Positions 8,616 through 20,836 of a stretch of 64,000 nt of DNA are shown here, piece by piece; positions within the stretch are counted from its first letter, which is position 1; each line of letters opens with the position of its first letter. The notes below the pieces were generated by a model, which had not been told where the DNA came from, did no database searches, and was given only the letters and a program-made list of their open reading frames with translations. The position numbers were made by a program, and so were the translations under genes. Origin of the DNA: Duganella alba (GTDB taxonomy: Bacteria > Pseudomonadota > Gammaproteobacteria > Burkholderiales > Burkholderiaceae_D); contig NZ_WKJN01000024.1 in the NCBI RefSeq assembly GCF_009674495.1, positions 1 through 64,000 on the forward strand, read 5' to 3'.

Positions 8616-8672
8616 TAGATTTCATTGAATAACAGAAACTAAAGTTGCCAGGTTTGAACTGGGAGGTCCGTC

Positions 8673-9182
8673 ATGAAAAACAAATTCCTTACGCGCGCGA
8701 TCGTCGCCGCAGCATTGCTGCCGATGCTGGGCGTCGCGGCCGTCTACAACAACGGCTCCAAGACCACCACCTTCGACGTGACGCTCAAAATCATCGCCGA
8801 CTGCACCATCGCCGCCAACGGCCTGGACTTCGGCCAGACGCAAGGAGTGCTGGCCACCAACGTCAGCATTAACACCACGCTGCAGGTCACCTGCACCAAC
8901 ACCACACCCTATAACATCGGTCTGAACGCGGGAACCGGCACCGGCTCCACCACGGCGGCGCGCGTGATGACCGGCACCAGCGGCAACAGCAGCACCGTCT
9001 CGTTTAATCTGTACCAGGCTGCGGGCAACACCATCTGGGGCAATACACAGGGCACCGACACCAAGTCCGGCGTCGGCTCCGGCGTCGCGGTATCGCATAC
9101 GGTGTACGGCGTGGTGCCGGCGCAAGCGACGCCGCAACCGGACACCTACAAATCGACCATCACCGCGACCGTGTATTTCTGA
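8673..9182 (+). CDS. Spore coat U domain (SCPU) fimbria-like protein
   Basis: This 169-residue exported protein has an N-terminal signal sequence, the typical CxxxxNGLDFG block (CTIAANGLDFGQ), a second cysteine in VTCTNTTPYN, and a C-terminal strand ending ITATVYF, all features of the spore coat U family. These proteins are chaperone-usher pilin-like subunits, usually in operons with a periplasmic chaperone and an usher. No such partners are nearby, so it is either assembled by machinery elsewhere or is a stand-alone surface protein. Confidence 0.88.
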   Translation: MKNKFLTRAIVAAALLPMLGVAAVYNNGSKTTTFDVTLKIIADCTIAANGLDFGQTQGVLATNVSINTTLQVTCTNTTPYNIGLNAGTGTGSTTAARVMTGTSGNSSTVSFNLYQAAGNTIWGNTQGTDTKSGVGSGVAVSHTVYGVVPAQATPQPDTYKSTITATVYF

Positions 9183-9284
9183 TTCTTGATGCGGACGCAA
9201 GGGAGCTTTGAGCCGCGCCCTATTGGTATGCAATCGTGCGGTCCCCATACTGTCTGCTTCTCGTATTGAATCTGGGAGCAGCAC

Positions 9285-10178
9285 ATGAAAGTATTCGTCA
9301 CCGGCGCCGCCGGTTTTATCGGCAGCTCGATCGCCGCGGGCCTGGTCAAGGCCGGCCATGAAGTGCTTGGCCTGGTGCGCAAGCCGGAACAGCTGGAGGA
9401 AGTGAAGAAGATCGGCGTCACCGGCGTTCTGGGGTCGCTGACCGACCGCGATCTGCTGATCGCCCAGGCGCAATCGGCCGACGCCGTCATCAACGCCGCC
9501 AGCAGCGACAACCGCGCGGCGGTGGAAGCCTTCATCGATGCGCTGGCCGGCAGCGGCAAGGTGTTCCTGCATACCAGCGGTTCGAGCATCGTCGGCGATG
9601 CGTCGGGCGGCGAAGGCACCGACAAGATCTATTACGAAGACAAGCTGCCCGCGCCCACTGAAGACAAGGCCGCGCGCGTCGCCATCGACAACCTGGTGCT
9701 GGATGCCGCCAACAAGGGCGTGCGCTCGGCGGTGCTGTGCAATACCCTGATCTATGGCCACGGCGCGCTGCCGCGCGACTCGGTGCAGCTGCCACGCTTG
9801 CTGAAACAGGCGCGCAAGAGCGGCATCGTGCGCCACGTCGGCCCTGGCCGCAACATCTGGTCGAACACCCACATCGACGACGTGGTGGACCTGTACCTGC
9901 TGGCGTTGGAAAAGACCGAAGCCGGCACGTTCTACTTTGTGGAAAGCGGCGAAGCCTCGTTCGGCGAAATGAGCAGCGCGATCGCCAAGGCGCTCAACCT
10001 GGGCCCGGCCCAGGACTGGCCGCTGGAACAGGCCAAGGAAGAATGGGGCTACGAGATGGCCTCGTATGGCCTGGGTTCCAACAGCCGCGTGCGCGGCGAG
10101 CGCGCCCGCAAACTGGGCTGGCAGCCGCATCGTCCGCCAGTGCTGGACTGGATCGCCGGCGACATGCTGCGCGGCTGA
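9285..10178 (+). CDS. NAD-dependent epimerase/dehydratase family protein
   Basis: This 297-residue Rossmann protein begins MKVFVTGAAGFIGSSIA with the GxxGxxG dinucleotide-binding motif of extended SDRs. The usual YxxxK catalytic pair is not clear: a tyrosine occurs in IYYEDKLPAP in the expected region. The C-terminal half resembles atypical NAD-dependent epimerases such as AGR2-type proteins. The substrate is unknown. A ribosome site GGGAG precedes the ATG. Confidence 0.85.
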   Translation: MKVFVTGAAGFIGSSIAAGLVKAGHEVLGLVRKPEQLEEVKKIGVTGVLGSLTDRDLLIAQAQSADAVINAASSDNRAAVEAFIDALAGSGKVFLHTSGSSIVGDASGGEGTDKIYYEDKLPAPTEDKAARVAIDNLVLDAANKGVRSAVLCNTLIYGHGALPRDSVQLPRLLKQARKSGIVRHVGPGRNIWSNTHIDDVVDLYLLALEKTEAGTFYFVESGEASFGEMSSAIAKALNLGPAQDWPLEQAKEEWGYEMASYGLGSNSRVRGERARKLGWQPHRPPVLDWIAGDMLRG

Positions 10179-10180
10179 CG

Positions 10181-10984
10181 CTAGCGGATCGGCGTGTAGG
10201 TCAGTCCGAACATCTGGGCATATTCGGCCAACGGCGGCAGGCCTATGCTGCGCCGCCGTTGGTCGACATGGGCCTCATCCTCGATCGGAAAAAATTTCAA
10301 CGGCTTACCGGACAGCTGCGAACCGTATAGCTGCGGCTTGCCGTCGAAGACGCGGACGCGGTCTTCCAGCAGCGCCAGGTCGTCGCCCCGGGCGTCGCCG
10401 CGCTTGACCGCGTCGCGCAACAGCGGCAGGTATTTACGCTGGGTGTCATTGTCCGCGTGCTGCACCACCAGGAAAGCGGTCTGCGACGCCGCGCCGGCGA
10501 AACGCAATCCTGGCCAGCCGAAGGCATCGATGATCTCCGCCAGACGTTTGGTATTGGCGACGTCGATTGCGGTTTGCTGCTTCCATTCATCTGGCGTCAG
10601 GTCGCCGTTGCCCGCACGGCCGCGATATAACTGGTCGGTCGCGCCCATCGCTTCCAGGTCCCGCACCGCCTTGGCACGTTCAGCGCTGATGGCAGCACTG
10701 CTTAGCACGACGTCCTCGCCGAACAGGATGAAGGATTGGCCGCCGTCCGGAATCACTCGCGCTTGCACATTGCCCGTCAAATGCTGGCTTGTCTTGTCGT
10801 TCTCCGCATGATTGGCTTTGGCGCTGATCCCGGTTTTGGCGCCGATGGCAAAAATCATTCCGCCGACAGGTTTGCCGTCGGCATAGAAAGACACCGTGGT
10901 CTGTGACAGGCCGTCCTCCGCCCGCGCGGACAGCACAACACTGGCCAGGGCGCCGATGAGCAGGATGCGTGGATACCGCGTCAT
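10181..10984 (-). CDS. Exported DUF6624-like protein
   Basis: This 267-residue protein starts with a signal peptide (cleavage after ARA). Its C-terminal half carries the pattern of the DUF6624 family: NTKRLAEII then GWPG, a QHAD block, DRVRVFDGKPQLYGSQ and a proline-rich tail. The N-terminal half is not recognised. The start overlaps the upstream DUF945 gene by four bases (ATGA), so the two are translationally coupled. Its function is unknown; it is probably periplasmic. Confidence 0.7.
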   Translation of the reverse strand: MTRYPRILLIGALASVVLSARAEDGLSQTTVSFYADGKPVGGMIFAIGAKTGISAKANHAENDKTSQHLTGNVQARVIPDGGQSFILFGEDVVLSSAAISAERAKAVRDLEAMGATDQLYRGRAGNGDLTPDEWKQQTAIDVANTKRLAEIIDAFGWPGLRFAGAASQTAFLVVQHADNDTQRKYLPLLRDAVKRGDARGDDLALLEDRVRVFDGKPQLYGSQLSGKPLKFFPIEDEAHVDQRRRSIGLPPLAEYAQMFGLTYTPIR

Positions 10985-12312
10985 TGCGCCTCTTGTGTTG
11001 GCGCCGGCGCCGGCTGCGGCGCCGCTTTGGCGTTCAGGCTGTTGATCACGCCCGCCGGCACTTCGACCGGCTTGCCGTTGACCGTCACCTTGCCGTCCTT
11101 GATCTCGATGACGGTGCGCAACTCGTCCTGCTCCACCACGCCGTAGCCGCCGCTGACGGTCCTGCCGACCACCATGCTGACGACGGAATCAGTGCCTGCA
11201 TCGATCTGTTTGGCGGCATCCGGCGCCGCCGGATTGATGGTCCTGGTGATGAAGGCGCGCGATGCGTCACGCACCAGCGCCACCGGCAGCCGCACCTCAA
11301 TGCGGCCGACCAGTTTCTTCAGCAGCGCCGACAGATCCTTGAAGTCCGCCTCCACCACTTTCTGGAAGCCGATGCGGCCCTTCAGCGAAGCCGTGTTACC
11401 GTGATAGCCGATGCTGATGTTGTCGATGAACAGCGTGGCGCCGGCAATGGCGACGCGCTTGCCGAAGTCCTGCAGCGCTTTCAGCAACTGCTCCCGCTCT
11501 TCCGCCGCTTCCAGCTTCTTGCCTTGCTGTTCGCGCCACTGCTTGCCCAGTTCCGCCACCGCCTTGACCGGCACATTGGTCAGGCGGAAGGCGGAGTTGA
11601 CGTGCTCCACACGCTCATTGCCGAACACGATGGCCTTGATCGAGCTGCCGTAGATGATCTCGGCCATCGCGCCACGGCGCCGGACATCCGACTTCGCCTC
11701 GATATCCTCGAAGCGCATCGTCTCCTTGAGTTCCGTGTCGCCGGCCGGCGCATCGCGCATGACGATGCTGCCGATCTTGAGGACGGCGGTGCCGTAAGTC
11801 ACTTCGTCGGCGCCGGTCTGCTGCTTGCTGATCATGTTCATGTTCAGCAAGCTCACCGACATGTCCGGACGCGAGATCACCAGCGACGGCCACACGGTGG
11901 TACTGGTGGTTGCTCGGCCGCTCTTGTCGACATTGACCTTCGAGACCAGTTCAGTCCAGGTGAAATCGGTGCCGTTATCCTGCTTGTAGGCATACGGCGC
12001 CAGTCTGGCGACGTAATTGACCTGCCCCTTGACACCGCCCGCCACGCGCGTCATCGGCAGCGGACGCTCGGTGCCGAAGATCTCCTGCAGCTTGGGGCGC
12101 AGCTCCGGCGAAAACTGGAATTTGGAATAGGCTTCGAGGCGCTTGCCGGGCGTGCGTTCCTTGCCCAGCACCGCCTGGACCTCCTTGGCGGCATCGCCCA
12201 GCGTGATGATGGTCTCTTGCTTGAGGAAGTGGGCTGGCGCCGCGTCCTGGGCGTGGGAAGGAGTGGCCAGCAGGCCGCCAGCCAGTGTGACTGCGAGGAG
12301 TGTCTGTTTCAA
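10981..12312 (-). CDS. Exported DUF945 (YdgA-like) protein
   Basis: This 443-residue protein has a signal peptide ending SHA. The body resembles the YdgA/DUF945 family of periplasmic or inner-membrane proteins: long amphipathic repeats, the LPLTRV-type motif (LPMTRVAGG), and a C-terminal block with GKVTVNGKPV. A proline/alanine tail ends the protein. It is in an operon with the DUF6624-like gene. The biochemical role of the family is unclear. Confidence 0.75.
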   Translation of the reverse strand: MKQTLLAVTLAGGLLATPSHAQDAAPAHFLKQETIITLGDAAKEVQAVLGKERTPGKRLEAYSKFQFSPELRPKLQEIFGTERPLPMTRVAGGVKGQVNYVARLAPYAYKQDNGTDFTWTELVSKVNVDKSGRATTSTTVWPSLVISRPDMSVSLLNMNMISKQQTGADEVTYGTAVLKIGSIVMRDAPAGDTELKETMRFEDIEAKSDVRRRGAMAEIIYGSSIKAIVFGNERVEHVNSAFRLTNVPVKAVAELGKQWREQQGKKLEAAEEREQLLKALQDFGKRVAIAGATLFIDNISIGYHGNTASLKGRIGFQKVVEADFKDLSALLKKLVGRIEVRLPVALVRDASRAFITRTINPAAPDAAKQIDAGTDSVVSMVVGRTVSGGYGVVEQDELRTVIEIKDGKVTVNGKPVEVPAGVINSLNAKAAPQPAPAPTQEAQ

Positions 12313-12380
12313 GGTGCGCGCCGGAGAAGTGGAAGGTGTAGCATTTTACCCAACCATACCCTCCGGAAATACACGCATTG

Positions 12381-14162
12381 TCACTCCAGATCGGGATACG
12401 GACTCTTGCCGCCGTCCGCGATGAACTGGTCGATGCGCGCCTCCAGCACCGGCAGCGGCACCGAGCCCAGTTGCAGCACGGTGTCGTGGAAGGCGCGGAT
12501 GTCGAACTTCTGGCCCAGCGCCTTTTCCGCCTTGTGGCGCGCGTTGATGATGCTCATCTCGCCCAGGTAATAGGACAGCGCCTGCCCCGGCCACGAAATG
12601 TAGCGGTCCACTTCCGTTTCGATCTCGTGATCGGACAGCGCGGTGTTTTCATGCAGATAGTCCTGCGCCTGCTTGCGCGTCCAGCCCTTGCTGTGGATGC
12701 CGGTATCGACCACCAGGCGCGATGCCCGCCAGGCCTGGTAACTGAGCATGCCGAAGGTTTCATACGGCGTTTCGTACATGCCCATCTCGGCGCCCAGGCG
12801 CTCGGTGTACAGCGCCCAGCCCTCGCCATAGGCCGAGATGTAGGCGTTGCGGAATGGCGGACGGCCCTTCTGCTCCATCGCGATCGGCATCTGGAAGGCG
12901 TGGCCCGGCGCCGATTCGTGCAGCGTCAGCGCCGGCATGCTGTACAGCGCGCGCGCCGGCAGGTTGTAGGTGTTGACCAGGTAGACGCCGGGACCGCCGC
13001 GGCCGGAGGTGTAGAACGGCGCCTGGTCGTCCGGCACCGGGATCACCGCGAAGCGGCGGCGCGGCAGGTAGCCGAAGTACTGCGACACCTTGCCGTCGAA
13101 CTTCTTGGCCACCCACGCGGAGCGCATCAGCAGCTCTTCCGGCGTCTTGGCGTAGAACTGCGGATCGGTGCGCAGGAAGTGCAGGAAGGCCGGCAGGTCG
13201 CCCTTGAAGCCGACCTGCTTGATCACGTCCTGCATCTCGTTGCGTATCTTGGCCATTTCATCGAGACCGACCTGGTGGATCTGGTCCGCGCTCATCGAGG
13301 TGGTGGTGAATTCGACGATCTTCGACTGGTAGTAGGCTTTACCGTCCGGCAGCGTCTCCGCCGCCAGCTCTTCGCGCGCCTTGGGCACGTATTCTTCGCG
13401 CATGAATTTCAACAGCGTCTGGTGCGCCGGGATCACGACAGTCTGGATCACCTTGACCGCCTGCGCGCGCAGCTCTTCCTGGCGCGCGGCCGGCATCGCA
13501 GCCGGCATGGTCTTGAACGGCAGGTAGAACACCGTGTCCTGCGGCGTCTTCGCCTCGGTCACCGAGGTGATGGAACCGTCGCGGCCCACCAGCGTGACCT
13601 TCGGCGGCGTGAAGCCGCGCGCCAGGCCGGCGCGCATGTTGACGATTTCCTCGTTGAAGTAGCGCGGCACATCGGCCAGCTGCTTCAGGTAATCGCGGAA
13701 TTCGGCGTCCTTGGTCATCGGACGGCGCGCGGTGCCGGCCATGTTGGACCAGAAGGCGGTATCGGCGTTCAGCGGCTTTTCATATTCCTTGAACTGCTGG
13801 GCGGCGATGAAGGCGGCGATCTGCGCCTTGTAGACCTGGTAGTTGATGCGCTCGGGCGCCGACAGCTTCGCTTCCTTGATGCCGTCCAGCTTCTTCATCA
13901 CGCCCTGCCAATAGGCGGTGCGGCTGTTCTGGGTGGCGACGTCGATCTGCGGCAGCGATGGCGAGACGCCGCTGTCGTCGTCGTCCTCGCCGTCTTCCTG
14001 CTTCTGGCTCAAACGCCATTTCCATTCCTGGGTGTAGATGGCCTTGAACTGGGCGTCCGACGGACCGGCCTTGACAACCGAGCCAGCACTGGCGGCGCCG
14101 GCCGCATTCAGACACAACAGCATGCATGCACCGGCGATGGCGGTGCTGAACTTCTTTTCCAT
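12381..14162 (-). CDS. Exported DUF885 putative metallopeptidase
   Basis: This 593-residue protein has a signal peptide (MEKKFSTAIAGACMLLCLNA) and matches the DUF885 family, uncharacterised zinc-peptidase-like proteins. The motif LTLHESAPGHAFQ, near residue 420, resembles the HExxxGHxxQ signature thought to bind metal. A conserved GEGWALYTERL block follows, whose glutamate may complete the site. The protein is likely periplasmic. It lies 15 bases upstream of nothing co-directional with a clear link, and starts just after the GGDEF-EAL gene, so it may be read from the same message. Confidence 0.87.
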   Translation of the reverse strand: MEKKFSTAIAGACMLLCLNAAGAASAGSVVKAGPSDAQFKAIYTQEWKWRLSQKQEDGEDDDDSGVSPSLPQIDVATQNSRTAYWQGVMKKLDGIKEAKLSAPERINYQVYKAQIAAFIAAQQFKEYEKPLNADTAFWSNMAGTARRPMTKDAEFRDYLKQLADVPRYFNEEIVNMRAGLARGFTPPKVTLVGRDGSITSVTEAKTPQDTVFYLPFKTMPAAMPAARQEELRAQAVKVIQTVVIPAHQTLLKFMREEYVPKAREELAAETLPDGKAYYQSKIVEFTTTSMSADQIHQVGLDEMAKIRNEMQDVIKQVGFKGDLPAFLHFLRTDPQFYAKTPEELLMRSAWVAKKFDGKVSQYFGYLPRRRFAVIPVPDDQAPFYTSGRGGPGVYLVNTYNLPARALYSMPALTLHESAPGHAFQMPIAMEQKGRPPFRNAYISAYGEGWALYTERLGAEMGMYETPYETFGMLSYQAWRASRLVVDTGIHSKGWTRKQAQDYLHENTALSDHEIETEVDRYISWPGQALSYYLGEMSIINARHKAEKALGQKFDIRAFHDTVLQLGSVPLPVLEARIDQFIADGGKSPYPDLE

Positions 14163-14177
14163 AAGACTCCAGGTAGA

Positions 14178-16361
14178 TTACATGGTCAACAGATTGCGGC
14201 GCTCGCGCAGCAGCGCGGTAAAGCCTTCGGCGTTCAGCGGACGGCTGAAGAAATAGCCCTGCATCTCGTCGCAACCGCGTTCGGTCAGGAACTGCACCTG
14301 CTCGCGCGTTTCCACGCCTTCGGCGATCACCCGCATGTTCAGGTTGTGCGCCAGCGAGATGACCGACAGCGCGATCGCCGCGTCGTCGCTGTTGGTGGTG
14401 ACGTCGTCGACGAAGGACTTGTCGATCTTCAGCACGTCGATCGGGAAGCGCTTGAGGTAACTCAGGCTGGAATAGCCGGTGCCGAAGTCGTCCAGCGAGA
14501 TGCTGACGCCGATGTCCTTCAGGCGGCGCAGCGCCGCCACCGCCTTGTTCGGATCGCCCATCACCGTGCCTTCGGTGATTTCCAGGCCCAGGTACTCGGC
14601 CGCCACGTCGAACTTGCGCAGCGTGCTTTCCACATACGGCACCGTGGCGTCGTTGGCGAACTGCCCCGCCGCCAGGTTGACCGCCACCTTGATCTTGCCC
14701 AGGCCCTGGTCGTGCCACACCTTCATCTGCGCGCACACGCTTTCCAGCACCCACTCGCCGATCGAATTGACCAGGCCATATTCCTCCGCCAGCGGGATGA
14801 AGCGGTTCGGCGGCACCTTGCCCAGCACCGCGTTATCCCAGCGCAGCAGCGCCTCGGCGCCGACCATGGCGCCGGTCTTCAGGCAGACCTGCGGCTGGTA
14901 GTGCACCTCGAATTCGTCGCGCGCGATGGCGCCACGCAGCTGGCCCTGGATCGCCAGCTTGTCGCGGATTTCCGCGTCCATGCGTTCGGTGAACAGGGCG
15001 TAGTTGTCGCGGCCGATTTCCTTGGCGCGGAACAGCGCCGTGTCGGCGTTGCGCACCAGTTCATCGAAGCTGTCGCCATCGGTCAGGCTGACCGCGATGC
15101 CGATGCTGGACGTGACCGTGATCTGCTGGCCGTCGATCACCAGTTCCTTGCGCAGCCCGGCCAGGATCTGCTGCGCCATCACCATGGTGGCGCTCAGTTG
15201 CGCATCGTCGGCAACGATGATCTGGAATTCGTCACCGCCCTGGCGGGTGACGATGTCGCCCTCGCGCACGGTTTCGCACAGGTATTTGGCCACCACCTGC
15301 AAGGCCTTGTCGCCCATGTCGTGGCCATACGAATCGTTGATGCTCTTGAAGCGGTCCAGGTCCAGGCACATGACCGACACGCAGCGGCCTTCGCGGCGCG
15401 CCGTGTTCAGCGTCTGCGAAAAGCGCTCGCGCGCCAGCAGGCGGTTCGGCAGCCCGGTCAGCGCATCGTGATTGGAGAGGAAATCGATCAGGTGCTGCTC
15501 GGCCTTGCGCTCGGTGATGTCCATGAACACCGCCACGTGGTTGATCACGTGGCCGTCGGCGTCGCGCACCACGGAGGCGCTCAACAGGCCTGGATAGGTT
15601 TCACCATTCTTGCGGCGCGCCAGGATCTCGCCCGACCAGTGCCCCTTGGTGATGACCGACTGCACCAGCGCATCGAACGAGCCGGGGTCCAGTTCGCCGG
15701 CGTGCAGCAGCCCGACGTTCTGGCCCAGCACTTCCTTGGCGGTGTAGCCGGAAATCTGCGTGAAGGCGGGATTGGTGGCAACGATGCGCGCCTCGCGGTC
15801 GGTGACCACGATCGCATCCTGGGTCGCCTCGAACACCTGGCTGGCCAGACGCAGGAACTCCTCGTTGGCGCGGCGCTGCTCGACTTCCTTGGCCAGTTCG
15901 GCGGTGCGTTCGGCCACGCGCTGTTCCAGCAGCGCGCGCTCCTCGGCCAGCGCCTTCTGCGCGCGGCCCAGGCGCACGTGGGCGTCGGTACGGGCCAGGA
16001 TTTCCTCGGCCTGGAACGGCTTGGCGACAAAGTCGACCGCGCCCAGTTCGAAGCCGCGTACCTTGTCGTCGGTATCGTGCTGGGCGGAGAGGAAGATCAC
16101 CGGCACCTGGTTCAGTTCCGGATTGGCCTTCAGGCGGCGGCACACCTCGAAGCCGTCGATGCCGGGCATGCGCACGTCGAGCAGGATCAGCTCCGGCGGC
16201 CGCGATTGCGCGGTCCATAGCGCCAGCTCGCCGTTGGGCGCCTGGCGCACGTAGTAGCCGGCCTCGGTCAGCAGGTCGCTCAGCAGCTTGAGCGAGGCCG
16301 GCGTGTCTTCCACGATCAGCACTTCGCCCTTGGTGTGTTGTTCCGACAAATCCCGATGCAT
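14178..16361 (-). CDS. Response regulator with PAS, GGDEF and EAL domains
   Basis: This 727-residue soluble protein makes and/or breaks cyclic di-GMP. A receiver domain (phospho-acceptor D62 in ILLDVRMPG) is followed by a coiled linker and a PAS domain at about 165-280. The GGDEF domain at about 285-450 has an intact GGDEF (RQGGDEFQI). The EAL domain at about 465-720 has EALLRW, LEITEGTVM and DDFGTGYSSL, so both catalytic halves look intact. The hybrid kinase just upstream on the same strand (50-base gap) is the likely phosphodonor. Confidence 0.93.
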   Translation of the reverse strand: MHRDLSEQHTKGEVLIVEDTPASLKLLSDLLTEAGYYVRQAPNGELALWTAQSRPPELILLDVRMPGIDGFEVCRRLKANPELNQVPVIFLSAQHDTDDKVRGFELGAVDFVAKPFQAEEILARTDAHVRLGRAQKALAEERALLEQRVAERTAELAKEVEQRRANEEFLRLASQVFEATQDAIVVTDREARIVATNPAFTQISGYTAKEVLGQNVGLLHAGELDPGSFDALVQSVITKGHWSGEILARRKNGETYPGLLSASVVRDADGHVINHVAVFMDITERKAEQHLIDFLSNHDALTGLPNRLLARERFSQTLNTARREGRCVSVMCLDLDRFKSINDSYGHDMGDKALQVVAKYLCETVREGDIVTRQGGDEFQIIVADDAQLSATMVMAQQILAGLRKELVIDGQQITVTSSIGIAVSLTDGDSFDELVRNADTALFRAKEIGRDNYALFTERMDAEIRDKLAIQGQLRGAIARDEFEVHYQPQVCLKTGAMVGAEALLRWDNAVLGKVPPNRFIPLAEEYGLVNSIGEWVLESVCAQMKVWHDQGLGKIKVAVNLAAGQFANDATVPYVESTLRKFDVAAEYLGLEITEGTVMGDPNKAVAALRRLKDIGVSISLDDFGTGYSSLSYLKRFPIDVLKIDKSFVDDVTTNSDDAAIALSVISLAHNLNMRVIAEGVETREQVQFLTERGCDEMQGYFFSRPLNAEGFTALLRERRNLLTM

Positions 16362-16411
16362 GTAAAGTCTCTCGCCTGATTTAGCTGCTACGTTTCATTA
16401 TCATATACTGG

Positions 16412-18982
<2,571 letters not shown>

Positions 18983-19062
18983 ACCATTCTTCGGGGTTAA
19001 TCTGCGTTGTAACGACTTAGATCATAGGTTCAATCCAGCGTGAAGTCCATGCATATTTGCGC

Positions 19063-20709
19063 CTAAGCAACATCCTTAACGTTATGTAATTGATCCCATG
19101 CATTGGCGGTGCTCAGGAACAGCTTGCCGTTCAGTTGCGGCAGCAGCGTACTATTACGTAGACGATCCATCACCGGCCCCTTCACCTCGGCCAGATGCAG
19201 GCCGATGCCGCGCCGCTTGAGGCTCTGGTTCAGCTCCGCCAGCGCCATCAGGGCGGTGGTGTCGATCGAGCTGACCGCCGACATCACCAGCAGCAGCTGG
19301 CGCGCGCTCTGGTGCGTGGCCAGTTCGCATTCGATGCGCCCGGTGACCGCCTCCACATTGCCGAAGAACAGATTGGCGTCGATGCGCAGCGCCAGCAGTT
19401 CCGGCTGCGTCTCGGCCGGATAGCGTTCGATATTGCGGAAATGCTCGCTGCCGGCGATGCGACCCAGCACTGCGATGTGCGGCCGGCTGGCGCGCCAGAT
19501 CAGGGTGCCCATCGACAGCGCGACGCCAATCACCACGCCCGCCTCCACGCCCATGACCAGCACGCCGAGACAGGTGGCGCCCCAGGCCAGCGCATCGCCG
19601 CGGTCGTACCGCCAGGCGGTGCGCAGGATGCCCAGTTCCAGCATGCCCAGCACGGCGACGATGATGGTGGCGGCCAGCGTCGGCAGCGGCAACAGCGCCA
19701 GCCAGCCGGTGGGCGCGATCAGCGCGCAGGCCAGCAGCATGGCGGTGATCAGACTGGCCAGCGGCGTGTTGGCGCCGGCCGCGAAGTTGACGGCGGAGCG
19801 CGACAGGCTGCCGGTCACCGGGAAGCCGCCGGACAAGGCACTGGCCACGTTGGCCGCGCCCAGGCCGATCAGTTCGTGGTTGCTGACCAGCTTCTCATTG
19901 CGCTTGAGCGCCAGCGACTGCGCCGCCGACATCGACATCAGGAACACGATGAAGCCGATCAGCAGGCCCGGTTGCAGCAAGGCGCGCCAGTGCGCGCTGG
20001 ACGACGCCAGGTTCAGGTGCGGCAGGCCGGCCGGCACGGCGCCGGTGGTACGCACGCCCATCTCTGCCAAACCGGTGAACGCCATCAGCCCGATGCCGCC
20101 CAGGACCACCAGCATCGGCGCCAGCTTGGCGCAGACGTCGGCCGCCACCGGCGACAGGCCGCAGCGCTTCAGCACCCCGGCCAGATACTGGCGCGCCAGC
20201 ACCAGCAACAGCAGCGAACCGACGCCCAGCGCGGCGCTGGGCAGGTGCGCGTGCGGCAGCTCCGCTCCCAGCAAGGTGTGAATCTGATCGTAGGCGATGA
20301 CCAGCGCCGAACCGACGGTAAAGCCGCTCATCACCGGGCGGGAAAAGAAGTTGGCCAGAAAACCCATGCGCAGCAGGCCGCACAGCAGCAGCACGCCGCC
20401 CGACACCAGCGCCAGCTGCGCCGCCAGCACGCCGGCCAGCGCCGACCCCGGCGCCGCCAGCGGACCGATGACGGCGGCCGTCATCAGCGAAATGATCGCC
20501 ATCGGCCCGACCGACTGCGTCATGCTGCTGCCGAACAGGGCGTAGACGATGGGCGGCAGGATGCTGGCGTAAATGCCGACCACCGGCGACAGCCCCGCCA
20601 CCAGGGCATACGCCATGCCCTGCGGGATCATCATCATCGCCACCACCAGCCCGGCGCTGACGTCGCCCGGAAGTTGGTCACGCCGGTAGTGCTTCAGCCA
20701 TTGCAGCAT
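19063..20709 (-). CDS. SulP family anion transporter with STAS domain
   Basis: This 548-residue protein matches SulP/SLC26 transporters. The N-terminal block DVSAGLVVAMMMIPQGMAYA is followed by LSPVVGIYAS and about ten to twelve membrane segments. The cytoplasmic STAS domain occupies the last 130 residues (SAVSSIDTTALMAL). Substrates in the family include sulfate, bicarbonate and dicarboxylates. No carbonic anhydrase gene adjoins it, so the substrate cannot be inferred from context. Confidence 0.93.
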   Translation of the reverse strand: MLQWLKHYRRDQLPGDVSAGLVVAMMMIPQGMAYALVAGLSPVVGIYASILPPIVYALFGSSMTQSVGPMAIISLMTAAVIGPLAAPGSALAGVLAAQLALVSGGVLLLCGLLRMGFLANFFSRPVMSGFTVGSALVIAYDQIHTLLGAELPHAHLPSAALGVGSLLLLVLARQYLAGVLKRCGLSPVAADVCAKLAPMLVVLGGIGLMAFTGLAEMGVRTTGAVPAGLPHLNLASSSAHWRALLQPGLLIGFIVFLMSMSAAQSLALKRNEKLVSNHELIGLGAANVASALSGGFPVTGSLSRSAVNFAAGANTPLASLITAMLLACALIAPTGWLALLPLPTLAATIIVAVLGMLELGILRTAWRYDRGDALAWGATCLGVLVMGVEAGVVIGVALSMGTLIWRASRPHIAVLGRIAGSEHFRNIERYPAETQPELLALRIDANLFFGNVEAVTGRIECELATHQSARQLLLVMSAVSSIDTTALMALAELNQSLKRRGIGLHLAEVKGPVMDRLRNSTLLPQLNGKLFLSTANAWDQLHNVKDVA

Positions 20710-20836
20710 CGTCGTTCCACTGTACAGAAAGACGCCAGTTTACCTTAAATGCGTTTACCGAATTAGCTCATTCGATAACCGCATAACGATAGTTGCAAAT
20801 TTTAAAACACTCATCTATTGTGTTGTCATGCAGGCC

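Noticed and set aside
12378..16220. Plus-strand open frame of about 1280 codons
   Set aside because: It lies opposite DUF885 and GGDEF-EAL genes whose motifs are clear; the frame is His/Arg/Gln-rich and has no domain.
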